NCBI RefSeq assembly: GCF_016863555.1
Contig: NZ_BOPC01000024.1
Span: 1-64,000 of the forward strand
DNA length: 64,000 nt
Direction of reading: 5' to 3'
Origin: Micromonospora qiuiae
GTDB taxonomy: Bacteria > Actinomycetota > Actinomycetes > Mycobacteriales > Micromonosporaceae
Shown here: positions 27,911 to 38,104 of the stretch, piece after piece
Numbering within the stretch: position 1 is the first letter of the stretch
Layout of the letters: each line of letters begins with the position of its first letter
The notes under the pieces: model-generated
The model's database searches: none
What the model saw: the letters and a program-made list of their open reading frames with translations, nothing else
Told to the model about the DNA's origin: nothing
Made by a program: the position numbers and the translations under genes

Positions 27911-28253
27911 CGGGCTGGTGCTCTGCCGCGGCGCGGTAGGTCAGCGCCACCTCCATGGTCGCCTCGCTCGACGCACCCGCGATGATCACGCTGCCGCTTG
28001 CCGAGAACTTCAACCCGAACTTGACCTGGACCTCGTCGGGCCGCAGCGACTGCTTACCCAGTTGCGCGATGGTGCCCACGGTCGACGCCGCCACCGCGAC
28101 AATCGCGTCCTGGGCGCGATCGAACGCGTCCGTCACGGCGTCGCGCACCATCTCCCCGCGCCCGATCTCCTCGGAGCCGACCGGGCGGGCCACCTCGACC
28201 TGAAGCTCCACACCCGCCACGGTGACGGGAAGTACCACCGAACGATCAGTCAA
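27900..28253 (-). CDS. Trypco1-like (trypsin-co-occurring domain) protein
   Basis: This small protein of about 117 residues starts at TTG 28253, with GGAGG upstream; a longer frame reaches 28358 but has no better start. It has a beta-rich N-terminus (VVLPVTVAGVELQVEVARPVG), a helical middle, and a C-terminal part KFGLKFSASGSVIIAG. This matches the small CU044_2847/Trypco1 type of protein found next to trypsin-STAND genes. It overlaps the start of the protease-NTPase gene, so they are coupled. The role is unknown; it may be a substrate or adaptor of the protease. Confidence 0.78.
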   Translation of the reverse strand: MTDRSVVLPVTVAGVELQVEVARPVGSEEIGRGEMVRDAVTDAFDRAQDAIVAVAASTVGTIAQLGKQSLRPDEVQVKFGLKFSASGSVIIAGASSEATMEVALTYRAAAEHQPDGA

Positions 28254-28674
28254 GACGCCTCCCCAGGTCAACGCCACGATCCCCGAACCCGATCGCCCTT
28301 GTGACGTACCGACTACGGCCGCACCGTATCGATAGCACACCACCTGCGCCACAACCACAGAACCGGCTCGACCACCGGCTGCTCGGCGTGCAGCTCTGCA
28401 GGGAATCGGCGTCGATCATCCGGGCGCAACTCGTTGACGCGTTCTGACGTATTGACTACCGTCATACGTCACACGAAAGATTTGGCGTTGATCGAGGTCT
28501 CGGGTCCAGGTCTCGCAGCGTATGAGCGATGTCGACAGGATCGTCGCTCACGGCTGATCCGCACGTGAGGTGACCACATCGCCTCCGCCTGCGATCCGGC
28601 CGGCATCTGGTCCACACCAATGCACCGCGATCGCCAGTGCCACCACAGCTCACGACCATCGTATGGAGGGCCGC
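28254..28674. promoter_or_regulatory. Divergent spacer with a 27-bp inverted repeat before the sugar ABC operon
   Basis: This is about 420 bp between divergent genes. TGACGTAT (28445-28452) and ATACGTCA (28464-28471) are perfect inverted 8-mers with an 11-bp spacer, about 200 bp upstream of the ABC binding-protein gene. This looks like an operator for a dimeric regulator, perhaps of the sugar operon, but no regulator gene is adjacent. Nothing else was recognised. Confidence 0.4.
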
Positions 28675-29946
28675 TTGAAGCGCGTCATCACCACCGCCGC
28701 CGTCTTCTTCACAGCCGCGCTCCTGGTGGCGGGCTGTACGCCCGGATCGGGCGGCGATTCCGGATCGTCCGACTCGAAGACGTTCGAGTTCTGGTCGTTC
28801 ACCGGGATCAACCAGAAGATTGATGTCGATGCCTATACCAAGGGTCACCCGGACATCACCGTCAAGCTCACCGAGGTGGGCAGCAGCACCGAGACGGCCC
28901 AAGCACTCACCGCGGCACTGGCCGGTGGCAAGGTGCCCGACCTCGTGCTGATCCAGGGTGACGATCTGCCGAAGTTCATGCAGTCCCCGGACAACTTCGT
29001 GGACCTGGCCACGCTCGGCGCCGACAAGGTGACCGACGACTACCTCGACTGGGTGATCGCGCAGTCGACGACCGAGGACGGCAAGATCATCGGGATACCG
29101 ACGGATGTCGGTGGCCTGGCGATCGCCTACCGTACCGACCTGTTCAAGGCCGCCGGTCTGCCCACCGACCGGGACGAGGTCTCCGAGCTCTGGCCGACCT
29201 GGGACGCCTTCATGGACGTCGGCAAGAGGTACGTCCAGGCGACCGGCAAGCCGTTCCTGGACAACACCCCGACGAGCATCTTCTTCCAGGCGGTCAACCA
29301 GGGATCGGAGCGCTACTACGACTCCGACCGCAAGCTGTCGTACGACAGGAACCCCCAGGTCAAGGAGGCGTTCGACCTGACGCTGAAGGTCTACCAGTCG
29401 GGTATCTCCGGCAAGATAGCGTCGTGGACGCCGGGGTGGACCGCAGGCATGAGCAAGGGTGACTTCGCGGTCATGTCGGCGCCGGCGTGGATGCTCAACG
29501 CGATCAAGACCAACGCCCCTGATTCCGCCGGCAAGTGGGATATCGCCACCATCCCCGGTGGCTCGGGGAACTGGGGCGGCAGCTACCTCGCCATCCCCAA
29601 GCGGGCGAAGAACCCGAAGGCGGCCTGGGACTACATCGCCGATAGGCAGTCGCCGGAGGGCCAGCTCGAGAACTTCCTGTCCAAGGGGAACCTGCCCACC
29701 ACGCCGTCGGTCTACACGGACCCGCGGCTCGTCGAGAAGACCGACCCGTTCTTCTCCGACGCCCCGGTCGGCAAGATCTACACCGAGTCCGTGGTGAACA
29801 TCAAGCCGTTCTACATCGGTCCCGACGACGCCACCATCGGCAGCGAACTGCTCAACACGCTCACCAGCGTGGAGCAGGGCAAGGTCGCCCCCGACAAAGC
29901 GTGGGAAACCGCGCTGGCCAACGTCAAGAACGCCCTCCGCGGCTGA
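28675..29946 (+). CDS. Sugar ABC transporter substrate-binding lipoprotein
   Basis: This extracellular family 1 binding protein of about 423 residues captures a sugar and hands it to the membrane permeases. It has a lipoprotein signal peptide with lipobox LVAGC, after which the Cys is lipidated, and a typical sequence with QALTAALAGGKVPDLVLIQG. TTG 28675 is chosen because GGAGGG lies just upstream and gives an N-terminus of the form MKRVITT; ATG 28663 overlaps that site. Two permease genes follow. No ATPase gene is in the operon, so a shared MsiK-type ATPase elsewhere is likely, as is common in actinomycetes. Confidence 0.93.
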   Translation: MKRVITTAAVFFTAALLVAGCTPGSGGDSGSSDSKTFEFWSFTGINQKIDVDAYTKGHPDITVKLTEVGSSTETAQALTAALAGGKVPDLVLIQGDDLPKFMQSPDNFVDLATLGADKVTDDYLDWVIAQSTTEDGKIIGIPTDVGGLAIAYRTDLFKAAGLPTDRDEVSELWPTWDAFMDVGKRYVQATGKPFLDNTPTSIFFQAVNQGSERYYDSDRKLSYDRNPQVKEAFDLTLKVYQSGISGKIASWTPGWTAGMSKGDFAVMSAPAWMLNAIKTNAPDSAGKWDIATIPGGSGNWGGSYLAIPKRAKNPKAAWDYIADRQSPEGQLENFLSKGNLPTTPSVYTDPRLVEKTDPFFSDAPVGKIYTESVVNIKPFYIGPDDATIGSELLNTLTSVEQGKVAPDKAWETALANVKNALRG

Positions 29947-30012
29947 ATGGACGACTGATGTGTGGCGGCCGGTGCCCAGCCGGCCGCCCACACGTCGGAA
30001 AAGGTGACCGCT

Positions 30013-30975
30013 GTGACCACCACGCTCATCCCGGCCGGAGCACCGAAGGCCCCCGGCCGGCCGACCCGGTCCCGCCGCATCCAGCAGGGCGTACGCGAGC
30101 GACTGGCGCCCTACGCGTACATAGCGCCGTTCTTCCTGCTCTTCTTCATCTTCGGGCTGTTCCCGCTGCTGTTCACGTTCTACGTCGCCCTGTTCGACTG
30201 GGACCCCATCGGCGAGCGCAGCTACGTCGGGCTGGAGAACTTCACCGAACTCGTCAACGACCCGCGGTTCTGGGGCGCGCTGCGCAACACGTTCAGCATC
30301 TGGGTGCTCTCGACGGTGCCGCAGCTGCTGCTCGCGCTCGGCATGGCGCACGTGCTCAACCACGTACGGCTGCGGGCGGCCACGCTGTTCCGGATGTCGA
30401 TGCTGGTTCCCTACGTCACCTCCGTGGCGGCGACGACCATCGTCTTCGCCCAGCTCTTCGACCGCGACTACGGCATGCTCAACTGGTTCCTCGGGATGCT
30501 GGGATTCGAGCACGTCGACTTCACGGCGTCGGTGTGGGGCAGCCACATCATGGTCGCCGTGATGGTCGCCTGGCGGTGGACCGGATACAACACCCTGCTG
30601 TACCTCGCCTCGCTCCAGGCCGTCCCGCGTGACCTGTACGAGGCCGCCGCGGTCGACGGCGCCAACGGCTGGAAGCAGTTCCGGCACATCACCATCCCCG
30701 CGCTGCGGCCGATCATCGTGTTCACCGTCATCACCTCGACGATCGGCGGGCTGCAGATCTTCACCGAGCCGCTGCTGGCCAACCCGGTGGGTGGACTGAC
30801 CTGCGGCGCGGCGCGGCAGTGCCAGACCCTCACTCTCTTCCTCTACGAGCAGGCCTTCGGCCGGTTCCACTTCGGCTACGGCGCGGCCGTCGGCGTCGCG
30901 CTCTTCGTGATAGTCGTGATCATCTCCGCGCTCAATTACCTACTGGTCACCCGGATCCGCTCGGAGCGTGCATGA
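30013..30975 (+). CDS. Sugar ABC transporter permease (MalF type)
   Basis: This integral membrane permease of about 320 residues has six predicted helices, beginning LAPYAYIAPFFLLFFIFGLF. The EAA loop for ATPase contact is visible as YEAAAVDGANGWKQF. GTG 30013 has an AAAAGG site about 8 nt upstream; GTG 30004 is possible. The gene overlaps the next permease by 4 bp (ATGA). It works with the binding lipoprotein to import an oligosaccharide or sugar. Confidence 0.93.
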   Translation: MTTTLIPAGAPKAPGRPTRSRRIQQGVRERLAPYAYIAPFFLLFFIFGLFPLLFTFYVALFDWDPIGERSYVGLENFTELVNDPRFWGALRNTFSIWVLSTVPQLLLALGMAHVLNHVRLRAATLFRMSMLVPYVTSVAATTIVFAQLFDRDYGMLNWFLGMLGFEHVDFTASVWGSHIMVAVMVAWRWTGYNTLLYLASLQAVPRDLYEAAAVDGANGWKQFRHITIPALRPIIVFTVITSTIGGLQIFTEPLLANPVGGLTCGAARQCQTLTLFLYEQAFGRFHFGYGAAVGVALFVIVVIISALNYLLVTRIRSERA

Positions 30976-31841
30976 ACTCCGCATCCTCGACCGCCACGCG
31001 CGCGCCACACCGCCCGCGCAGCGTCAACCGAATCCACCCGGCCGTGTACGCGGCGCTCGGCGGCATGGTGTTCCTCAGCGTGTTCCCGCTCTACTGGATG
31101 TTCGTGGTGGCCACCACGGATTCGGCGACCGCGTACAGCCTGCCGCCGCACGTCCTGCCCGGCGGCAACTTCTTCCATCTGGCCGGCCTGGTCTTCGAGA
31201 TCGTGCCGTTCGTGCAGGCGCTCCTGAACAGCCTCTTCGTGGCCACCTCGATCGGCGTGGGCCAGGCGTTGCTGTGCGCGCTGGCCGGGTTCGCCTTCGC
31301 CAAGCTGTCGTTTCGGGGCCGTAACACGCTGTTCCTCATCGTCGTGCTGACCATGACGGTGCCGGCCCAGCTCTCCGTCGTACCGCAATACCTGATCATG
31401 TCACGGCTCAACTGGGTGGACACCCTCCAGGCGCTGATCGTTCCCGGGCTGGTGAGCGCATTCGGCATCTTCTGGATGCGTCAACACATCGGCAACGTGA
31501 TCAACGACGAGCTGATGAACGCCGCCCGGGTGGACGGCGCGACGACCTGGCAGATCTTCTGGCGCATCGCCTTCCCGCTGGTCCGCCCGGCGGCGATGAT
31601 CCTGGGGCTGTTCGGATTCGTCAATGCCTGGAACGACTTCCTCTGGCCGTTCATCGTGCTGAAGTCCCCGGAACGGTACACCGTCCAGATCGCCATCAAG
31701 GCACTGCAGAACAACCGCGACATCGACCTGGGCCTGGCCATGTCCGGCTCGTTCCTGGCCACGCTGCCGCTGCTGGTGTTGTTCGTCTTCGTCGGCCGGC
31801 GCCTGGTGCAGGGAATCATGGAAGGGGCGTTCAAGGGTTGA
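30972..31841 (+). CDS. Sugar ABC transporter permease (MalG type)
   Basis: This 289-residue permease has an N-terminal helix with FPLYWMFVVATT and the EAA-like loop MNAARVDGATTWQIF. It starts at ATG 30972, overlapping the stop of the first permease, so the two are translationally coupled and form the heterodimeric channel. The end KSPERYTVQIA and the final helix are typical of the family. Confidence 0.94.
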   Translation: MNSASSTATRAPHRPRSVNRIHPAVYAALGGMVFLSVFPLYWMFVVATTDSATAYSLPPHVLPGGNFFHLAGLVFEIVPFVQALLNSLFVATSIGVGQALLCALAGFAFAKLSFRGRNTLFLIVVLTMTVPAQLSVVPQYLIMSRLNWVDTLQALIVPGLVSAFGIFWMRQHIGNVINDELMNAARVDGATTWQIFWRIAFPLVRPAAMILGLFGFVNAWNDFLWPFIVLKSPERYTVQIAIKALQNNRDIDLGLAMSGSFLATLPLLVLFVFVGRRLVQGIMEGAFKG

Positions 31842-31898
31842 CCAGCTCCAGTGCCACCCCCGGGGCCCGCCTGATGCCAGGAAGGTGATGAGGCCGCT

Positions 31899-34187
31899 GT
31901 GCATCCCTCCGCACGAACTCACCCCACGGAGCACGTCATCGTGGTCGCGCCACCCGACACCGGGAACGCCAGCGACCGCGGTCCAGGAAACCTTTCACGG
32001 CCGCTGGCGACTCTGCGGGAGGCCCAACGGCGGGCCCGCCTGGCGGCCGCCGACGGGGACCGTGACGTCGTCGTCCTGCTGCTGCGCGGCACGTACCGGT
32101 TGAGCGAGCCGCTGCGGTTCGACGCCACCGACTCCGGCCGCGACGATCACACGGTCACCTGGCGGGCGTCGGACGGAGCCACCGTCCTCAGCGGAGCGCA
32201 GCCGGTCACCGGCTGGCAGCTCGACGACGCCGAGAAGGACATCTACCGGGCCCACGTCGGTGCCGGCTTCGACACCCGTCAGCTGTACGTCGACGGCATC
32301 CCGGCCCAGCGTGCCCGGATCAGGCTCGCCCGTACCGACATCACGCTCGACCCGACCGGCTTCACCCTCGACAACCCGGAACTGGCCTACCTGGCCACGT
32401 TGCCGGACCAGCACCGCATCGGATTCCAGGCGATCCAGTCGTTCACCAACCGCTTCGCGTCGGTGCGCAGCATCTCCGGCACGGCCGTCGTCATGCAACA
32501 ACCTGGCTGGGACAACAACACCTACGGGTACGACGCCCTCGGGGCCCCGTTCCGCGAGCCGACCTACTTCCTGCTGAACTCACGGCGCTTCCTGGACGAG
32601 CCCGGCGAGTGGTACCTCGACCCGACGACCGGGACGCTGTACTACAAGCCGATGCCCGGGCAGGACATGCGGCGTGTCCGGGTCGAGCTGCCGCGGCTGG
32701 AGTCCCTGCTCCAGCTGGGCGGCACCTACGACACCCCGGCCCGCAACCTGCGCTTCGAAGGGCTGACGTTCACTGGCACCACATGGCTGCACCCCGGTTC
32801 ACCCAACGGGTACGCGAGTCAGCAGACCGGAGTGTTCATCACCGGTGTCCAGCCCGACCGTCCCGCGGATGCGTTCACCTCCTGCGCGGCCGGCTGCCGG
32901 GGATTCGAAGGATCCCGCAACGGCTGGGCGCAAGCGGCTGCCGCGGTGCAGGTCTCGGCGGCCGACAACATCAGTTTCCGCGACAACACCTTCGTCAACC
33001 TCGGCTCCATCGGGCTCGGGATCGGCAACGACGCCAACGCCCACGCCACCGGCGTCGGGCTGGGCGCCCACAACATCTCAGTGGTCGGCAACACGTTCAC
33101 CGCGAGCGCCGGCGGCGGCATCATGATCGGCGGCGTACGTCCTGACGCACACCACCCGTCAGACCCCCGCATGGTCAACAGCGACATCCACATCAGCGAC
33201 AACCGGCTCTACGCGTCGGTCCTCGAGTACCTCGACCAGGACCCGATCTTCGCCTCGTATGTCACCCGGCTCACCATCGCGCACAACTACATCGACGACG
33301 CGCCGTACACCGGCATCGGAATCGGCTACGGGTGGGGCGCGAACGACCCGGGCGGCAACCCCGAGTACCTCGACCGGGGCCTCTACGACTTCCAGCCGAT
33401 CCACCAGACTCCGACGACGTTGAGCGACGTACGCGTGGTCGGCAACCACGTCCGCAACGTCGTGCAGACGATGTTCGACGCCGGCAGTATCTACACCCTG
33501 TCGGCGATGCCGGGCAGCGTCATCGAGGAGAACTTCTGTGAGAACAGCGGCCAACTCGGCCTCTACTTCGACGAGGGCTCCCGGTACCTGACGGCCCGCC
33601 GCAACGTGTTCGTCAACACCGCCGAGCAGTGGGCGCACGCCAACAACCAGAACGGCAACCATACGGGCGACCTCACGCTGATCGACAACTACGTGACGAA
33701 CCCGGCCATCACCGGCATCGTCGACGGCGAGCGTGGCAACATCACCCGCGGGAACGTCACCATCACCGCCGCGAATCCGCCGATCGAGGCCAGCCGCATC
33801 ATGTACCAGGCCGGCCCGACCGGCGCGTACCGCGGTCCTGCCGACCGGAACCGGCCTCCGGTCGGCGCTGTCCTGTCGGCTGATTCGGCCAGCGTCAGCT
33901 CCGGCGGCACCAGCACGGTCACCGCCACCGTCACAAACGTCAGCGACGAGATCGCGTCTGCCCTGACCGTCGCGATCGCCGTGCCGGATGGTTGGCGCGC
34001 TGTGCCTACCGGCCCGGCGTCGCGGTCACGGCTCGCCCCCGGCGCCACGCAGACGGTTTCGTGGCAGGTAACCGCACCAGCGTCGTCTGCCACCCCGACG
34101 GCCGTGACGGCCACGGTGGGCTTCCTGGCCGGCCAGACCCGGTACGAGCTGACCAGAACGCTGCATGTGACACCGCCGACGCGCTGA
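31899..34187 (+). CDS. Right-handed parallel beta-helix glycosidase-like protein with C-terminal NEW3 domain
   Basis: This 762-residue protein has an N-terminal part typical of beta-helix carbohydrate enzymes (NLSRPLATLREA, then LLLRGTYRLSEPLRF), a long run of parallel beta-helix repeats in the middle, and a C-terminal immunoglobulin-like domain resembling NEW3 (SSGGTSTVTATVTNVSDE). It recalls GH120/GH141-type enzymes, but family and substrate cannot be fixed by eye. No signal peptide is visible from GTG 31899, which suggests action in the cytoplasm on sugars imported by the upstream ABC system. It lies 57 bp after the last permease, probably in the same operon. Confidence 0.85.
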   Translation: MHPSARTHPTEHVIVVAPPDTGNASDRGPGNLSRPLATLREAQRRARLAAADGDRDVVVLLLRGTYRLSEPLRFDATDSGRDDHTVTWRASDGATVLSGAQPVTGWQLDDAEKDIYRAHVGAGFDTRQLYVDGIPAQRARIRLARTDITLDPTGFTLDNPELAYLATLPDQHRIGFQAIQSFTNRFASVRSISGTAVVMQQPGWDNNTYGYDALGAPFREPTYFLLNSRRFLDEPGEWYLDPTTGTLYYKPMPGQDMRRVRVELPRLESLLQLGGTYDTPARNLRFEGLTFTGTTWLHPGSPNGYASQQTGVFITGVQPDRPADAFTSCAAGCRGFEGSRNGWAQAAAAVQVSAADNISFRDNTFVNLGSIGLGIGNDANAHATGVGLGAHNISVVGNTFTASAGGGIMIGGVRPDAHHPSDPRMVNSDIHISDNRLYASVLEYLDQDPIFASYVTRLTIAHNYIDDAPYTGIGIGYGWGANDPGGNPEYLDRGLYDFQPIHQTPTTLSDVRVVGNHVRNVVQTMFDAGSIYTLSAMPGSVIEENFCENSGQLGLYFDEGSRYLTARRNVFVNTAEQWAHANNQNGNHTGDLTLIDNYVTNPAITGIVDGERGNITRGNVTITAANPPIEASRIMYQAGPTGAYRGPADRNRPPVGAVLSADSASVSSGGTSTVTATVTNVSDEIASALTVAIAVPDGWRAVPTGPASRSRLAPGATQTVSWQVTAPASSATPTAVTATVGFLAGQTRYELTRTLHVTPPTR

Positions 34188-34234
34188 CCTGCACGGCGAC
34201 GTGCGGGTCGGTGCTGCGCCGGGTGATCTTGGCT

Positions 34235-34293
34235 CCGTTTCGTCGGTATGGCGGTATCCGGTCGGTCGGGAGAGCGCCATTACGGCGAAACGG
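34235..34293. terminator. Imperfect inverted repeat after the glycosidase gene
   Basis: CCGTTTCGTCGGTATGGCG (34235-34253) pairs with CGCCATTACGGCGAAACGG (34275-34293) at 16 of 19 positions around a 21-bp loop. It may be a terminator for the sugar operon or a regulatory site before the sigma-factor gene 75 bp downstream. No T-run follows. Confidence 0.4.
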
Positions 34294-34368
34294 CGATTGT
34301 CGATCTACCTCGGTAGGTGGCCGCATCCGCCATGAACCAAATTCCCCGTACAACGCGATAGTCCTTGT

Positions 34369-34947
34369 GTGCGACGAAGAAGAAGCCAGGAACCGGAGCG
34401 GCCGGTCGACGAGGCGAGCAGTGACGCCGAGTTGCTGCGTGCCGTCGCAGCCGAGCGGACCGAGGCACTCCGATTGCTGCATCACCGGCACGCGCCCTGG
34501 CTACGCGCTCGGCTGCGCCGACGCTGCGCGGACCCTGATCTGGTCGATGCCGCGCTACAGGACACGTTCGTCGCCATCTGGACCGACGCCCATCGGTACG
34601 AGGTGACGGGTGCCGACGCGGCCGGATGGATATGGACCATCGCTGCCCGGCGGCTGGTGTCCGCGCTGCGCGGTCCCGCACACCGTTGGCTCAGTGGCGC
34701 CAACACCGAGTTGCCCGATGTCGCCACGGCGCCGTCAGCCGAGGAGTTGGTGCTGCTGGGCATTGAGCACGGCGACTTGGGCGGAGCGCTCGATCGGATC
34801 CCACCGGAGCTGCGGGCGCTCATCCAGGCCACGGCTATCGACGGCTTGACCGTGCGAGAGGCGGCCAAACTGCTCGGCATCGCGGAGGGCACGGCAAAGA
34901 CCCGGCTGCTGCGCGCCCGGGCTCGGTTGAGGGAGTTGCTGACATGA
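34369..34947 (+). CDS. ECF-type RNA polymerase sigma factor
   Basis: This sigma-70 family factor of about 192 residues has a region 2 with DLVDAALQDTFVAIWTDAHRY and AAGWIWTIAARRL, and a C-terminal region 4 helix-turn-helix (DGLTVREAAKLLGIAEGTAKTR). It directs RNA polymerase to a small set of promoters, probably including its own operon. The GTG start at 34369 lacks a strong ribosome-binding site, so the exact start is uncertain. Its end overlaps the next gene by 4 bp, and that gene encodes the likely anti-sigma factor. Confidence 0.9.
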   Translation: MRRRRSQEPERPVDEASSDAELLRAVAAERTEALRLLHHRHAPWLRARLRRRCADPDLVDAALQDTFVAIWTDAHRYEVTGADAAGWIWTIAARRLVSALRGPAHRWLSGANTELPDVATAPSAEELVLLGIEHGDLGGALDRIPPELRALIQATAIDGLTVREAAKLLGIAEGTAKTRLLRARARLRELLT

Positions 34948-35770
34948 CCGGCTGGCACATCGATGCGGGGTTGCTCGCGGACTACGACCGGGGAGCGCTC
35001 GATCCGAGCCGGGTCATGGCCGTCGACGCCCATCTGCTGGCCTGCGCTTCCTGCCGCGGACGCGTCGAGGTCGACACGGTGTGGCTGACCGGCAACTGGG
35101 CGGCCGTGTTCGATGCGGTCCACGCGCCCAAACAGCGCGCGCTACGGCGGCTCCTGGGCCGGCTCGGGCTGCCTGAGCATCGGATCCAGCTGCTCGCCGC
35201 GATGCCCGCGCTGCGTTGGTCCTGGTTGGGTGCGATCGCGGCGGTGCTGGCCCTCGCGGTGGCCGCGGCGTACCTCGGCCAGACCGGAGCGCGAGTTGGT
35301 GACATGCTCTTCCTCGTCTTCGCGCCGATTCTGCCGGTGCTGGCAGTCGCTACCGCGTACGGGCCGCCGGCCGACCCGATGCACGAGATCGCCGATACGA
35401 CGCCGGCGGCAGGGCCGTCGCTGGTCCTCTGGCGCGCCACTGCGGTCGTCGCCGTCGCGGTGGCCATGGGCATGGCGGCGGCGGTCCTGTTGCCCGGACC
35501 GGGTTGGTACGCCGTGGCCTGGCTGCTGCCCGCCCTGCTGCTCAGCATCGGGAGCCTGGCGCTGAGCACCATCGTTTCGCTCTCGGCCGCGGCTGGCCTG
35601 CTCGGTGGTGCCTGGCTGATCATCGTGGGTACCGCGGCCATGGTTCACCGTGAATCTTCTCTGCCGGTCGTCTTCGGTGGCACCGCGCAACTCGGCTATT
35701 TGCTCGCCGCGGCGGTGGCCGTCGTGGTCCTGGCCGTGCGGCGAAGCCGCCTCGACTTGGGGGAGACTCG

Positions 35771-35774
<4 letters not shown>
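34944..35774 (+). CDS. Membrane zinc-finger anti-sigma factor
   Basis: This 276-residue protein has an N-terminal zf-HC2-like cytoplasmic domain (HLLACASCRG, the H-x3-C-x2-C zinc motif) followed by about six hydrophobic segments. It should bind and hold the sigma factor encoded just upstream until a membrane signal releases it. It overlaps both neighbours by 4 bp (ATGA), placing sigma, anti-sigma and ABC genes in one coupled operon. The multi-span membrane part is larger than in simple anti-sigma factors. Confidence 0.87.
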
Positions 35775-36628
<854 letters not shown>

Positions 36629-36632
<4 letters not shown>

Positions 36633-38104
36633 CAGCCACACTCGTCCCACGGCCGGTCCGGCATGCCCGCCGGGGGGCCATGGTCGCGCTGGCCCGCGCC
36701 GAGGCGCGCCTGGTGCTACGCAGTCCGCTCCTCTGGGGCGGCATGGTGCTCTCCCTGACGCTGTGCACGGCATGGGGATGGACCACGATGCCGACCTGGG
36801 AGACCTTCGGGCAGGACGCGGGAATGTCCTCGCTCGTGCTGGCGGGCGCGCTCCTGCTGGCCGGGCATCTGGCGGCGAGCCGGGATCGGCGTGCCGGGGC
36901 AGAAAGCCTCGAAACGATGCCGACGACCGCCGCTCGGCGCGGCGTCGGCCTGCTCGCGCTGGTGGCGGTCTCCGGCGCTGCCGGCGCTACGCTCTGCCTC
37001 GCCGGGCTGCTACTCATGCTGCCGGCCTGGCCGGTCGGGCGATTCGACCCCTGGGTGCTGCTGGTCACCGTGGTGGTTCCGGCGACCGGTGCGGCAATCG
37101 GGATCGTGGTGGGCCGCTGGCTGCCCACGACGGCCGCTGGGCCGCTGACAATGATCGCGATGGCGGTCGTCCTCACCAGTTTGCTGGGCACCGGCCCCGA
37201 CACTGTGCTCTTGCACCTCTTCCCCGTGCCGGACGCACCGTGGGTGACCGGGGCGGCGCGTCCCACCGGGTGGCACCTGATTTATCTGATGTCCGTGCTG
37301 GTGGCGATCGTCGCGCTGCTGTGGTGGAGACACCGCCGGATCATCGCGATCGGGGTGATCCTCACGGCGATCGCGACCTCAGCGTTCGCCACCGACCAGC
37401 AGGCGCGAGCCACCCCGGCGGCGATCTACCCCGAGATGAACGACGCGCTGGCCGGCCCGGCAGTACTCGACTGCGAGATGCACGGCGGCGTGCGCTACTG
37501 CGCCCTTCCGCATTACGCGGGCTGGATTCCGCTCTGGCGGGAGGCGGTCGAGCCGGTCGCACGCAACCTTCCGGCCGAGGCCACCCGTCCGACGGTCCGC
37601 CAGCTCGCCGGCATGGACGATGGCGTTGTCCTCGTTCCCGGGCTGCCGGAGATCGCCACCTGGCCGCGCTGGGGGCGGCACGGCCGCTGGGCGAAGGATT
37701 CCCGTACGCAGATGACCATCGCCTACACCACCGCGGCTACCGGACTGTTCGGGCGGGGGATCACGTCGTTCGACGACGATGCCCGGTCCGGTTGCTCCGG
37801 CGCCGGTCAACATCGCACCGTCGTCGCCCTGTGGCTGCTGGCGCAGGCCCTGCCAGATGGTGCACGCCACCTCGCCGACGGCGGCCTGAGCCTGGGGAGA
37901 GTCCGCTACGACCGGGCGGACGCGCAAGCCGCATCGGCGCTGCTGGCCCGGCCGCGCGATGAGGTGGCTGCCTTCCTGTCAGCACACTGGACACAGATCA
38001 TGGACCCGGCCGAAACAGCTCTCACGCCGCTGGGGGTGACCGTGAAGCCGCCAGCTTTCCCGACCGGCAGCGAGCCGTCGGACCAGCCGAGGGTGTGCCG
38101 GTGA
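36629..38104 (+). CDS. ABC exporter membrane protein
   Basis: This 491-residue protein has an N-terminal half with about six membrane helices (such as LLWGGMVLSLTLCTAWGW and MIAMAVVLTSLLG) and a C-terminal half of about 190 residues that looks soluble. The layout fits ABC-2 type permeases of actinomycetes. The ATG at 36629 overlaps the end of the ATPase gene, and its stop overlaps the next gene, so it works with both. The substrate is unknown. It may be regulated by the sigma factor at the head of the operon. Confidence 0.82.

Noticed and set aside
26063..27985. A 640-codon plus-strand frame
   Set aside because: It is antisense to the protease-STAND gene and carries no motif.
28462..30870. 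An 802-codon minus-strand open frame
   Set aside because: It lies opposite the sugar-binding protein and permease genes, which have clear motifs; composition and lack of domains mark it as a shadow.
34309..34325. Short CTACCTCGGTAGG palindrome before the sigma factor
   Set aside because: It is too short to separate from chance in this composition, and has no second copy in the window that I could find.
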